From positions 1,724,001 through 1,788,000 of the forward strand of contig NC_010505.1 in NCBI RefSeq assembly GCF_000019725.1: a stretch of 64,000 nt of DNA. Direction: 5' to 3'. The stretch is from Methylobacterium radiotolerans JCM 2831 (lineage in GTDB: Bacteria; Pseudomonadota; Alphaproteobacteria; Rhizobiales; Beijerinckiaceae). Under the pieces are notes generated by a model. That model ran no database searches. It was not told where the DNA came from and saw nothing but the letters and a program-made list of their open reading frames with translations. The position numbers and the translations under genes were made by a program. Positions 44,601 through 53,136 of this stretch are shown piece after piece (position 1 is the stretch's first letter; each line of letters begins with the position of its first letter).

Positions 44601-45914
44601 TTGAGCGCGTTGGCGGTGGCGGAGTGGGCGGTCGACGCCGCACCGGACGCGTCCGCGCGATCCGAGAACGGGCCCGGCGGGCTGTTCGGCGGCCCGTGCG
44701 ACGGTCTCGCGACCCGCCTGTTCGCCGCCGCCCTGACGGGCCCGCAGCGCACGGTCCTGCGTGATTCGGGGGACCGGGTCGCGTGGTGCGGGCGCCCGAA
44801 CATCACCTGGACCTACGCGGCCGCCGCCGAGATCGTCGGGCGGCTCGCCCGCGGGATCGGCGCGTGGCGGCTCCCGGCCGGCAGCCGGATCGGGCTGTGG
44901 TATTCGGGGGGCGCCGAATCGGCCCTCGCCCACCTCGCCGTCGAGGCGGCGGGCCACCTGCCCTGCGCGATGCCGGCCCTCTGGGACGACGCGGAGCTCT
45001 CCGCCGGGATCGAGGCGGCGGGCCTCGTGGCCGTGTTGACGGAGGGCCGCCGCGGCGCGCGCCGGCCCGCGGAGGACCTCACCCGCGCGGCCATGCGCCA
45101 TTTCGGCCTGCGCTACCTCGCGGCCTTCGGCCCGAGCGTGCCGGACGGCGTGATCAGCCTCGACGCGATGGCCCTGGAGCGGGGCGTGGTCGATCCCGCG
45201 CCGAGTCGCGGCCTCGTCACCTTCGCGGGCGGCGATCCCGGCCGGCCGGTCTACCGCACCGCCGCGGCGCTGGCGGCGGCGGTCGCCGCCCATCTCGACG
45301 CGCTGCCCCTGACCGCGGACGAGCGGGTCCTGACGCTCCTGCCCGGCCACGACCTGCGCGGCCTCGTGACCGGCCTGGGCACCGCCCTGGCTGCCGGTGC
45401 CGGCCTGGAGACCGTGCTGCCCTTCGACGAGGCCGGGTTCCGCGCCGCCCTGCTGCGGCCGGTGCCGACCCGGCTGGTGGTCCCGGCGCGGGTCGAATCG
45501 GCCCTCGCCGCCCTGCCCCTGCCCTGGACCGTCCGGGTCCTCGACGTGGTCCACCGCGCGCCCGCCCGGCTGACTCCGCGGAGCGCCGGGCCCGCGGGCC
45601 CGCAGCGCCTCGATTCCCTGGTCCTGGGCGAGGTGCTGGTGCTCACCCGCCCCGGCCCGGACGACCTCGTTGCGACCCTGGCCGAGCCCGAGCAGGCCTT
45701 CCTGCCCCGCGATCTCCTGGACCTCGCCGGCGGCGCCGACGGCGCCCTCGCCTGCCGGGGGGCGGCCTGCGCGGCGGCCCCTCTTACCCGCGGCGAGACC
45801 CCGGCGACCGAGCCCCTGGCGTGGCGGAGCACGGGCTTCCGGCCGCTCCGCGCGGGCGGGCGCGCGGACGGGACGGTCGCGGCGATCGCCGCCGACCCCG
45901 TCCCGTCCGCCTGA
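44601..45914 (+). CDS. Degenerate adenylate-forming (ANL superfamily) protein
   Basis: 437 residues. The layout follows the N-terminal domain of acyl-CoA synthetases: ITWTYAAAAEIVGRLARGI-like opening, then AGSRIGLWYSGGAESALAHL, and an end with WRSTGFRPLRAGGRADGT, which resembles the A7 region (xxTGxxxxxxxDG). The ATP-binding loop that should read T(S/T)GTTGxPK is VTFAGGDPGRPVYR, without the Lys and Ser/Thr. The C-terminal ~100-residue domain with the catalytic Lys is missing. It is therefore unlikely to adenylate. Start is TTG 44601 after a GC-rich purine run; GTG 44616 is possible. The frame is long and undamaged, so it may have a different role. Confidence 0.65.
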   Translation: MSALAVAEWAVDAAPDASARSENGPGGLFGGPCDGLATRLFAAALTGPQRTVLRDSGDRVAWCGRPNITWTYAAAAEIVGRLARGIGAWRLPAGSRIGLWYSGGAESALAHLAVEAAGHLPCAMPALWDDAELSAGIEAAGLVAVLTEGRRGARRPAEDLTRAAMRHFGLRYLAAFGPSVPDGVISLDAMALERGVVDPAPSRGLVTFAGGDPGRPVYRTAAALAAAVAAHLDALPLTADERVLTLLPGHDLRGLVTGLGTALAAGAGLETVLPFDEAGFRAALLRPVPTRLVVPARVESALAALPLPWTVRVLDVVHRAPARLTPRSAGPAGPQRLDSLVLGEVLVLTRPGPDDLVATLAEPEQAFLPRDLLDLAGGADGALACRGAACAAAPLTRGETPATEPLAWRSTGFRPLRAGGRADGTVAAIAADPVPSA

Positions 45915-46075
45915 ACGGCGGGCGATCGCCGGTTCATCCGGCACTCAGGCGGCGCGGATAATCTCGCATCTGCACACGAACCGACGGATCCGATCCGCCT
46001 GTTCGCGGGTTCTGCATCGGATTGTCGTGACGGCTATCTTTCCAAGCCGTCCCGGATGGAGTACCGCTCAAGCTT

Positions 46076-46420
46076 ATGGGTGCGCTGCAACAAGTGCTCG
46101 TGGTCGACGACGGTGTCCGCGCCGTGGACCGGTCCCTCTCGGGCGAGCTGGCCAGCCTCGGATACGCGAGCGTGACCGCCTCGATGGAGGCGGCGGACGA
46201 CGTTCTGACCGTGATCGCCCGCCCCGCCGCCGTGCTGCTCCAGGCGCCCACCCGCCGGGATCCCGCCTACGCCCGCCGCGCCGCCCGCCTCCGCGGCCAA
46301 CTGCGCGAGCGCGGCATCCCGGTGATCCTCATCGGTGATTCGGGCGAGGCCCGCGCCGGCGGCCCGGTCGATCTCGCGACCCGCCTCGGCGCCTACGTGG
46401 CCGCCCAGCCGGATCTCTGA
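46076..46420 (+). CDS. Receiver-like protein lacking phosphorylation residues
   Basis: 114 residues. It begins like a response-regulator receiver (QQVLVVDDGVRAVDRSLSGE) and has the alternating strands and helices of that fold (GIPVILIGDSGEAR). At strand 3, where the phosphorylated Asp belongs, it reads AVLLQAP, and the conserved Lys of strand 5 is absent. So it cannot be phosphorylated in the usual way. No kinase or output domain is adjacent. The ATG has no strong ribosome site; an inverted repeat GACGGC/GCCGTC lies 26-48 bases upstream. Confidence 0.6.
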   Translation: MGALQQVLVVDDGVRAVDRSLSGELASLGYASVTASMEAADDVLTVIARPAAVLLQAPTRRDPAYARRAARLRGQLRERGIPVILIGDSGEARAGGPVDLATRLGAYVAAQPDL

Positions 46421-46751
46421 GGCCCGTCTCGGCCTCCGACGCGCGCGGACGGTCGCCCCACCTCGCTCCACCTGGCCCGGGACACGCGGACGGACCCGCC
46501 GGCGCGCCTAGAGGGCGCCCTCCGGCGACCGAGCGCCGTCCGAGCGGCCCCTTCGTCGCCTCCGCTGGCGCTCCCGCGCCCCGGGCCGGGGCAGCGTATC
46601 CGTGCGCCGTTGCCCGGGGAGCCTGCAGCCGAACCCGTCCGTGCCGAGAGGGGCGCGGGTTCCGTCTCCCGTCGGGAGAGGGGGCAGGGCGCGGCGGCCT
46701 CGGCCGGAGATGCCCCTCGTCCAGGCGGCCGCAAGACGATCGGGAGCGGTC
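46421..46751. other. Convergent intergenic region with worn repeat
   Basis: 331 bases between the receiver-like gene and the convergent monooxygenase gene. Around 46662-46690 it reads GGTTCCGTCTCCCGTCGGGAGAGGGGG, a worn copy of the CCCTCTCCCG...CGGGAGAGGG hairpin family. No gene seen in the rest. Confidence 0.5.
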
Positions 46752-47981
46752 CTAGCGCGCCGCGCGCATCAGCTCCGGCGCGCCGATCTGGGGCAGCACG
46801 CCCTCCCGCATCACCAGGCGCCGCAGCGGTCCGAGCTGCGTCATCGCCAGCAGGCCGAGGCCGCGCAGCGCGTCCACCGGCAGCAGGTCGCTGAGCAGGC
46901 TGCGGTTGAGGAGATCGACCGCGGCGGTGCGCGCCGCCGTGTCGACGCGGCGCGCCCGCGCGTAGCCGTCGAGCACGGCGCGCGACCCGGGATCGCGGCG
47001 GTCGCGGGCGGCGGCCAGCACCGCGTCGCGCAGGGTCGCGGCGTCGCGCAGGCCGAGATTGAGCCCCTGCGCGCCGATCGGCGGGAAGACGTGGGCCGCC
47101 TCCCCGATCAGCGCGAGCCGCGGGGCTACCGGGGTCGCCACCGCGAGGCCGCGCATCGGCACGAGACCCCGGGGGCCATCGACCCGCATGGCGCCGAGCA
47201 TCGCCCGGGCCTGTCGCTCCACCGCCTGTCCCAGCGCCGCGTCGTCGAGGGCGGCGAGCCGCCGGGCCGCCCCCTCCCCGGTCACCCAGACGAGGCTGGA
47301 CCGGTGGCCGCCCGGCAGCGGCACCAGGGTGAAGGGTCCCGACCGGGTGTGGAACTCCGTGGAGACGTCGCGGTGCGGGCGCGCGTGGGCCAGGATCGTG
47401 GTGATGGCGCTCTGCGGGTAGGTCCAGTCGCGCACGCGGACGCCGCTGGCGGCCCGCAGCGGCGAGCGCGCCCCGTCGGCTCCCACCACGAGCCGGGCCT
47501 CGACGGCGTTCCCGTCCGCCAGCGCGACGCGCGCCGCCGTCTCGCCGGGCACGGCGCCGGCGGCGTCCGCCTCGACCAGGGTGAGGTTGTCCTGCGCCCG
47601 GGCGCGGGCGCGCAGGCTCTCCACCAGGCGGGCGCTCTCGACGTTCCAGCCGAAGGCGTCGAGGCCGATCTCGGCGGCGCGGAACTGCGCCGGCGGCGGC
47701 CGGAACAGGCTGCCGGTGTCGTCGACGATCTGCAGCGTGCAGAGCGGGCTCGCGTGCGGCGCCACCGCCTCCCAGGCGCCGAGCGCCTCCAGGAAGCGCA
47801 CCGACCCGTCGAGGAGCGCGACGGTCCGCCCGTCCGCGACTGGGGCGTGGCGCCCGACCAGCGCCGTGGGGATCCCGTCGCGCGCGATCGCCAGCGCGGC
47901 GGCGAGCCCGGCTGCCCCGGCTCCGACCACCGCGACCGCGAACGGCGCGCCGGCTTCTTCGACCCTGGTTCCCTCGGACAT
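46752..47981 (-). CDS. UbiH/Coq6-family FAD-dependent monooxygenase
   Basis: 409 residues. Flavin hydroxylase of the group that hydroxylates the ubiquinone ring. FAD motifs: VAVVGAGAAGLAAALAIARD (GxGxxG), RLVVGADGARSPLR (DG motif) and LIGEAAHVFPPIGAQGLNLG (GD motif). The GAQGLNLG sequence is typical of UbiH/UbiF/Coq6. Which ring position it acts on cannot be told. ATG 47981 starts MSEGTRVEEAG; the ribosome site is weak. No other ubi genes are adjacent. Confidence 0.88.
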   Translation of the reverse strand: MSEGTRVEEAGAPFAVAVVGAGAAGLAAALAIARDGIPTALVGRHAPVADGRTVALLDGSVRFLEALGAWEAVAPHASPLCTLQIVDDTGSLFRPPPAQFRAAEIGLDAFGWNVESARLVESLRARARAQDNLTLVEADAAGAVPGETAARVALADGNAVEARLVVGADGARSPLRAASGVRVRDWTYPQSAITTILAHARPHRDVSTEFHTRSGPFTLVPLPGGHRSSLVWVTGEGAARRLAALDDAALGQAVERQARAMLGAMRVDGPRGLVPMRGLAVATPVAPRLALIGEAAHVFPPIGAQGLNLGLRDAATLRDAVLAAARDRRDPGSRAVLDGYARARRVDTAARTAAVDLLNRSLLSDLLPVDALRGLGLLAMTQLGPLRRLVMREGVLPQIGAPELMRAAR

Positions 47982-48113
47982 GCTGCCCCGCACGATCTCC
48001 GCTCGTTCCCGTGCCGACCCGACCACGCTCGCCCGACCACGCTCGCCGTAGGCCCGGGACAGGGCCGTCGCGTCGCGTCCGCGCGGCACGTGCCCGTATC
48101 TGAGCTTTCGGGT

Positions 48114-48461
48114 ATGTCTGCCAAGCCCGCTCCGCGCAGGCCACAGCGCCGCATCCCGGAGGCGCGTCGCCGCGCCCGCTACGACCGGCTGATCGCCGCC
48201 GGTCTGTTCCCGGCGCGCGGCCGGATCTGCGACGCGGGCTACGACAGCGCGGTCGATCTGTTCCGGGCCGGCGGCCGGCTCAGCGCAGGAACGCCGCCAA
48301 CTCCGAGAGAACCGCGTCCGGCCGCTCCTCCTGGAGGGTGTGGCCGCAATCCAGCGCCCGGCCCGAGACGTCGGTCGCCTTCTCGCGCCACGTCTCCAGC
48401 ACGTCGTAGGTCCGGCCGACCACGCCCTTCGCCCCCCAGAGCGCCAGCAGCGGCGCGGTGA
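48114..48461 (+). CDS. Possible small basic protein overlapping the dehalogenase gene
   Basis: ATG 48114 opens a 115-codon frame. The first ~55 residues (RRIPEARRRARYDRLIAAGL, ICDAGYDSAVDLFRAGGRL) look protein-like, but the last ~60 are Pro/Arg-rich and lie on the opposite strand of the haloacetate dehalogenase gene. A real gene would have to overlap that gene by 180 bases. It may be a broken gene whose 3' end was replaced. Low confidence. Confidence 0.25.
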   Translation: MSAKPAPRRPQRRIPEARRRARYDRLIAAGLFPARGRICDAGYDSAVDLFRAGGRLSAGTPPTPREPRPAAPPGGCGRNPAPGPRRRSPSRATSPARRRSGRPRPSPPRAPAAAR

Positions 48462-49164
48462 TCCGGGCCTCGGCATCGGCCGCGTCGTGCTCCAGGTCGA
48501 TCCCGGCGGCGGCCCGGTAATCCTCGCAGATCGCGTGGCGGCAGGCCGGGTCGGCGTAGCAGCGCAGGTACTCGGCGAAGAGTTCCGGCGGGGTCGAGCC
48601 GGGGGTCTTGGACTGGCCGTCGACGTGGTGGCGCAGGAAATATTCCGGATCGGCCCCGATCAGCGTCTCCGGCAGGGGATGGGGCTGGATGAAGAAGAAC
48701 CACCAGAAATAGCGGGTGGCGAAATCCTTGTCGGTGCGCGCGTACATGGTCGCGGTGGGCGCGATGTCGAACACGGCGATCCGCTCCACCGCCCGGCTGT
48801 GGTCGAGGGCGAGGCGGTGGGCGACGCGGCCGCCGCGGTCATGCCCGACGACGGCGAAGCGTTCGTGCCCGAGCGCCCGCATCAGGGCCGCCGCGTCCGC
48901 CGCCATGGCGCGCTTGGCGTAGTTGGCGTGGCGCTCGCCCCCGGGGGGCTTCGACGAATCGCCGTAGCCGCGCAGGTCCATCGCCACCACGGCGTGCCGC
49001 TCCGCGAGGCGCGGCGCGACCTGGAGCCACGTCGACAGGGTCTGGGGATGGCCGTGCAGCAGCAGCACCGGCGGCCCGGATCCGGCCGAGCGGGCGTTGA
49101 TCGTCACGCCGGGCGCGGTCTCGATCCGGTGCCGGTCGAATCCCGGCAGGAAGTCGCGGGCCAT
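48280..49164 (-). CDS. Haloacetate dehalogenase-like alpha/beta hydrolase
   Basis: 294 residues. Alpha/beta hydrolase of the fluoroacetate/haloacetate dehalogenase group: oxyanion LLLHGHPQTLSTW, nucleophile Asp109 in VVGHDRGGRVAHRLALD with carboxylate-binding Arg110 and Arg113, Asp133 in AVFDIAPTATMY, and catalytic His275 in DCGHTLQEERPD. The cap motif where fluoroacetate dehalogenases have a His-Trp halide pair reads RYFWWFF here (Trp154-Trp155), so fluoride release may be poor and the substrate may be another haloacid or an ester. ATG 49164 gives the usual start. It is divergent from recG. Confidence 0.8.
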   Translation of the reverse strand: MARDFLPGFDRHRIETAPGVTINARSAGSGPPVLLLHGHPQTLSTWLQVAPRLAERHAVVAMDLRGYGDSSKPPGGERHANYAKRAMAADAAALMRALGHERFAVVGHDRGGRVAHRLALDHSRAVERIAVFDIAPTATMYARTDKDFATRYFWWFFFIQPHPLPETLIGADPEYFLRHHVDGQSKTPGSTPPELFAEYLRCYADPACRHAICEDYRAAAGIDLEHDAADAEARITAPLLALWGAKGVVGRTYDVLETWREKATDVSGRALDCGHTLQEERPDAVLSELAAFLR

Positions 49165-49262
49165 GGGATCGGTCTCCGGGTTCGGTCTCCATCCTGCCGC
49201 ACTGGCGCGCCGGGATGCACCGGATGATAAGGCGCCTCCGGCACCATGTCCGCCGAACCGCC

Positions 49263-51476
49263 ATGACAGATGCACGCCCGACTCAGGACCCGGCCTTGAA
49301 GGATTCCGACGCGGCCGAGGCGGCGGAGGCCGCCCCCGCGCCTGCCGTCGCCCCGACTCTGCGGCCGAGCATCCTCGATCCGCTCTTCGCGCCGGCCCGC
49401 GCCCTGCCGGGGATCGGGCCGAAGATGGCGCCGCTCATCGAGAGGCTGCTCGGGACCCCCGAGCGCGAGGCCCGGGTCGTGGACCTGCTGTTCCACCTGC
49501 CCCAGGGCGGCGTGGCGCGGAAGCTGATGGGCTCGATCAGCGAGGCCCCCACCGGCGAGCCGGTGACGATCGGCGTCACCGTGGTGGCGCACCGCCCGGC
49601 CCAGGTCGGCGCCGGCCGGCGCCCGCACCGGGTGCTGGTGGAGGATGCCTCCGGCGACATCTCGCTGGTCTTCTTCGGCATGCCCCGCGCCCGGGTGGAG
49701 AAGATGCTGCCGCTCGGGGCGCACCGCTACATCACCGGCCGGATCGACCTCTGGGACGGCACCCGCCAGATGGTCCACCCGTCCCGGATCGTGGACGAGG
49801 CGGGGCTCGCCGAGCTGCCCGCCGTCGAGCCGGTCTACGGTGCCACCGAGGGGCTGACGTCCCGGGCGATCAACAAGCTCGCGGTGGTGGCCCTCGACCG
49901 GCTGCCGATCCTGCCGGAATGGCAGGACCCGGCCTGGCTGGAGCGGAACCGCCTGCCGGCCTTCGCGGACGCGCTCCGCCTCGAGCACCGCCCCGAGGAG
50001 GCGCCCCCGAAGGCCGAGGACCCCCTCCAGCCGCCGCCCGCGACGCCGTCCCGGAAGCGGCTGGCCTACGACGAGCTCCTCGCCTCGCAGTTGGCGCTCG
50101 CCCTGCTGCGCGCCCGCCAGCGGCGCAAGGCCGGCCGCGTCAATGCCGGCGACGGGGCCCTGAGCGCCCGCCTCCAGGCCGCCCTCCCCTTCGCGCTGAC
50201 CGGCGCCCAGGCCCGGGCGGTCGCGGAGATCCGCGCCGACCTCGCGGCGCCCCGGCGGATGCTGCGCCTGCTCCAGGGCGATGTCGGCTCGGGCAAGACC
50301 GCGGTGGCCTTGCTCGCCATGGCCTCGGCGGTCGAGGCCGGGCGTCAGGCCGCCCTGATGGCGCCCACCGAGATCCTGGCCCGCCAGCACTTCGAGCGGC
50401 TGAAACCGCTGGCCGGTCCCCTGCGCCTGCGCCTGATGACCGGCCGCGACCGGGCCGCGGAGCGCAAGAGCACGCTCGCCGACCTCGCCGCGGGCGAGAT
50501 CGACATCCTGGTCGGCACCCACGCCCTGTTCCAGGAGGCCGTGGCGTTCCGCGACCTCGGCCTCGCGGTCGTCGACGAGCAGCACCGGTTCGGCGTCCAC
50601 CAGCGCCTGGCGCTCGGCGCCAAGGGCGAGGCGGTGGACTTCCTGGTCATGACCGCCACGCCGATTCCCCGCACCCTGGCGCTGACCTTCTTCGGCGACA
50701 TGGACGTCTCGATCCTCGACGAGAAGCCCGCCGGCCGGCAGCCGATCCGCACGATCACGCTGCCGACCGAGCGGATCGACGAGGTCGTGGCCGGCCTCGC
50801 CCGGGCGATCGCCGGCGGCGAGCGGGTCTACTGGATCTGCCCCCTGGTGGAGGAGTCGGAGTTCGTCGACCTCGCCGCCGCGGCCGAGCGCTTCGACGAC
50901 CTGCGGAAGCACTTCGGCGACGCGGTCGGGCTGATCCACGGCAAGATGCCGGGGCCCGAGAAGGATGCCGCCATGGCCCGGTTCGCCGCCGGAGAGACCA
51001 AGCTCCTGGTCTCGACCACGGTGGTGGAGGTCGGGGTCGACGTGCCCGAAGCCACCATCATGGTGATCGAGCACGCGGAGCGGTTCGGGCTGGCGCAGCT
51101 GCACCAGCTCCGCGGCCGGGTCGGGCGCGGCTCGAAGGCCTCCTCGTGCCTGCTGCTCTACCGGGGCCCCCTCGGGCAGGTGTCCCGGGCCCGGCTGGAG
51201 ATGATGCGCGCGAGCGAGGACGGCTTCCGCATCGCCGAGGCCGACCTGAAGCTGCGCGGCGAGGGCGAGGTGCTCGGCACCCGGCAATCCGGCCTGGCGG
51301 CGTTCCGGCTGGCGCGGCTGGAGAGCGACGCCGCCCTGCTGGAGGCGGCCCGCGACGACGCGCGGCTGATCGTGGAGCGCGATCCCGGCCTCAGGAGCCC
51401 GCGGGGGCAGGCCCTGCGGGTGCTGCTCTACCTGTTCGAGCGGGAGGCCGCGATCCGGCTGATCGGGGCCGGATGA
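49263..51476 (+). CDS. recG: ATP-dependent DNA helicase RecG
   Basis: 737 residues. Remodels stalled replication forks and branched DNA. N-terminal helical lead and OB-fold wedge domain (~95-200), then SF2 motifs: LQGDVGSGKTAVALLAM (Walker A), AVVDEQHRFGVHQR (DExH), VMTATPIPRTLALTFFGDMD and QLHQLRGRVGRGSKASSCL (motif VI). All are intact, and the length is near the family norm of about 690-700 plus a small Ala-rich N-terminal extension. I chose ATG 49263 (MTDARPTQ); an in-frame start at 49215 is less likely. Confidence 0.95.
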   Translation: MTDARPTQDPALKDSDAAEAAEAAPAPAVAPTLRPSILDPLFAPARALPGIGPKMAPLIERLLGTPEREARVVDLLFHLPQGGVARKLMGSISEAPTGEPVTIGVTVVAHRPAQVGAGRRPHRVLVEDASGDISLVFFGMPRARVEKMLPLGAHRYITGRIDLWDGTRQMVHPSRIVDEAGLAELPAVEPVYGATEGLTSRAINKLAVVALDRLPILPEWQDPAWLERNRLPAFADALRLEHRPEEAPPKAEDPLQPPPATPSRKRLAYDELLASQLALALLRARQRRKAGRVNAGDGALSARLQAALPFALTGAQARAVAEIRADLAAPRRMLRLLQGDVGSGKTAVALLAMASAVEAGRQAALMAPTEILARQHFERLKPLAGPLRLRLMTGRDRAAERKSTLADLAAGEIDILVGTHALFQEAVAFRDLGLAVVDEQHRFGVHQRLALGAKGEAVDFLVMTATPIPRTLALTFFGDMDVSILDEKPAGRQPIRTITLPTERIDEVVAGLARAIAGGERVYWICPLVEESEFVDLAAAAERFDDLRKHFGDAVGLIHGKMPGPEKDAAMARFAAGETKLLVSTTVVEVGVDVPEATIMVIEHAERFGLAQLHQLRGRVGRGSKASSCLLLYRGPLGQVSRARLEMMRASEDGFRIAEADLKLRGEGEVLGTRQSGLAAFRLARLESDAALLEAARDDARLIVERDPGLRSPRGQALRVLLYLFEREAAIRLIGAG

Positions 51477-51481
51477 ACGGC

Positions 51482-51505
51482 TTCCTGAACGGTTTCGTTC
51501 AGGAA
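51482..51505. other. Hairpin after recG (TTCCTGAAC inverted repeat)
   Basis: TTCCTGAAC-GGTTTC-GTTCAGGAA, perfect 9-base arms, six bases after the recG stop. A third copy, CCTTCCTGAACGG, follows at 51513-51525. No T tract follows, so terminator activity is uncertain. The rest of the gap to 51773 shows no gene beyond a weak 64-codon frame on the other strand. Confidence 0.6.
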
Positions 51506-51773
51506 AGCCCGGCCTTCCTGAACGGCCGGATCCGGAATCGTCGCCGCGCGACCGGATCCGTACTCCGATGCGGCAATGTCACAGGCGTTCCGAAAAGACG
51601 AGCTTTTTCAGGCGCTTGGCGAGATCGCGCCGAAGCTTGGCGGCGCTCGGCGGGCGGTCCGGGAGGCGCCGGACAGGCCTCGTGACCTTGCATCAGCCAT
51701 ATTCTTCCCTTAACTGGAGATGAACGAATGGCCCGGTAAGCCGGGACATCACGGACGAATCTGGAGGACGGAC

Positions 51774-52097
51774 ATGTCGAACGGACTGTTCCAAGGCCTG
51801 CCGGGCTCCCACGAGATGGCCGGTGCCCACGCCCTGCCGACCGAGCCCTGGCTCCTGCCGATCTCGGATCGCGCCGCCGAGGCGGCGGGCAAGACCGCGG
51901 ACGAGCTGCAGGCCGCCGTGCGCCGGGCGTCCCGGCCCTTCTGGCTGGCCGCCAACGGGCTCTGCATCGCCCTCGGGCTGGCCCTCACCCTGCAATGCGC
52001 GTCCGGCTGGGGCCCGACGGCGCCCCGCAGCGCCGTGACGGTCGCGCAGGCGACGCCGCCGACCATCGCGCCGCAGACGGCCTCGCTGCAGCGCTGA
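51774..52097 (+). CDS. Small single-pass membrane protein
   Basis: 107 residues. The first half (SNGLFQGLPGSHEMAGAHAL, then DRAAEAAGKTADELQAAVRR) is soluble and helical; a membrane segment follows (FWLAANGLCIALGLALTLQC), then a Pro/Thr/Ala-rich end, probably outside. GGAGG lies eight bases before the ATG, and a good terminator follows the stop, so it forms its own transcription unit. Family not recognised. Confidence 0.72.
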   Translation: MSNGLFQGLPGSHEMAGAHALPTEPWLLPISDRAAEAAGKTADELQAAVRRASRPFWLAANGLCIALGLALTLQCASGWGPTAPRSAVTVAQATPPTIAPQTASLQR

Positions 52098-52124
52098 AGC
52101 CGCCCAGGCAGCCTGAACATCCGG

Positions 52125-52157
52125 GGCCGTCCCGCGCGAGCGGGGCGGCCCTTTCTC
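52125..52157 (+). terminator. Rho-independent-type terminator
   Basis: GGCCGTCCCGC-GCGA-GCGGGGCGGCC: an 11-base stem with one G-U pair and a 4-base loop, followed by CTTTCTC. It lies 28 bases after the stop of the small membrane protein gene and also faces the convergent DUF502 gene. Confidence 0.75.
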
Positions 52158-52228
52158 GTGGCCGGTCTCCGCTGCCGGGCGGCCGGCCGCGCGTCGCGAT
52201 CGACGATGGAGCGCTCCGAGCCCAGCCC

Positions 52229-53026
52229 TCAGGCGTCCTGCGGCTCCCGCCGGGGCACCGGGCCGCCGGCCTGCTGGGCCGTCCGAAGGGTGGCCGCCAT
52301 GGCGTTGAGGCGGCCCTGCGGGTCCTCCGGCTGGATCACCCCGGCCGACATCACCAGCTTGGCGGCGTCGTCGACGCTGATGGCGAGTTCCACCACCTCC
52401 GCGCGCGGCAGGTAGAAGAAGAAGCCCGTCGTCGGATTGGGCGCGCAGGGCAGGAAAACGCCGACGAGGTCGTCCGCCGGCGCCCCCCGGGCCCGCAGCG
52501 CGCCCTCGACCTCGTGAGCCGCCGGGGCGGACAGGAACACCACCGACCACGTGCCCTTCACGGGGAACTCCACGAGCCCCACCGTGCGGAACGAGGTGCC
52601 GTTGGCCGAGAACAGCGTCTCGAAGATCTGCCGCAGGCCCTTGTAGAGGCCGGAGATCACGGGAGTCCGCGCCAGCAGCACCTCGCCGAACTCGATCACC
52701 GAGCGTCCGACGAGGTTCGCCGTGAGGAAGCCCAGCAGCGTCACCGCCAGGAACGCGATCACGAGGCCGAGGCCCGGGATCGAGAACGGCAGGTAATGGT
52801 CCGGCAGGTAGCTCGCCGGCACCAGCGGCTTCACGAACGAGTCGATCAGCGCGATGAACCACCACGTGATGTAGGCGGTGATGGCCAGCGGGCCGGCGAC
52901 GATGATGCCGGTGAGGAAATAGGTGCGCAGCCGGCCGCGCGCGCTGACCCGCGTCTTCGGGGCGCCGCCGCCCGCCGCGGCGGCGTCGGGCTCGGGAACC
53001 TGGATCGGCGGGGGAATCGGCGCCAC
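52229..53026 (-). CDS. DUF502 membrane protein
   Basis: 265 residues. Two membrane segments near the N terminus (YFLTGIIVAGPLAITAYITW and IPGLGLVIAFLAVTLLGFLT) and a soluble C-terminal part: RTPVISGLYKGLRQIFETLF, VGLVEFPVKGTWSVVFLSA, FLPCAPNPTTGFFFYLPRAE. These are the DUF502 landmarks. Function unknown. GTG 53026 is preceded by GAGAGGG at good spacing; the frame runs on upstream through kdgK but only as a shadow. Confidence 0.88.
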   Translation of the reverse strand: MAPIPPPIQVPEPDAAAAGGGAPKTRVSARGRLRTYFLTGIIVAGPLAITAYITWWFIALIDSFVKPLVPASYLPDHYLPFSIPGLGLVIAFLAVTLLGFLTANLVGRSVIEFGEVLLARTPVISGLYKGLRQIFETLFSANGTSFRTVGLVEFPVKGTWSVVFLSAPAAHEVEGALRARGAPADDLVGVFLPCAPNPTTGFFFYLPRAEVVELAISVDDAAKLVMSAGVIQPEDPQGRLNAMAATLRTAQQAGGPVPRREPQDA

Positions 53027-53136
53027 GGGTGCCCTCTCGGCCGCGCCACGGGCGGCGATGACGCTGCGGGGGCCGTCCCCCGCTGGCAGAGAGGTAGCGG
53101 TTGCGCTTGTCCGCCTCAAGGGCGGCCCGGACGGCC

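Noticed and set aside
51499..51693. 64-codon frame on the minus strand after recG
   Set aside because: Composition is Pro/Arg/Ser-rich, it covers the TTCCTGAAC hairpin, and there is no ribosome site.
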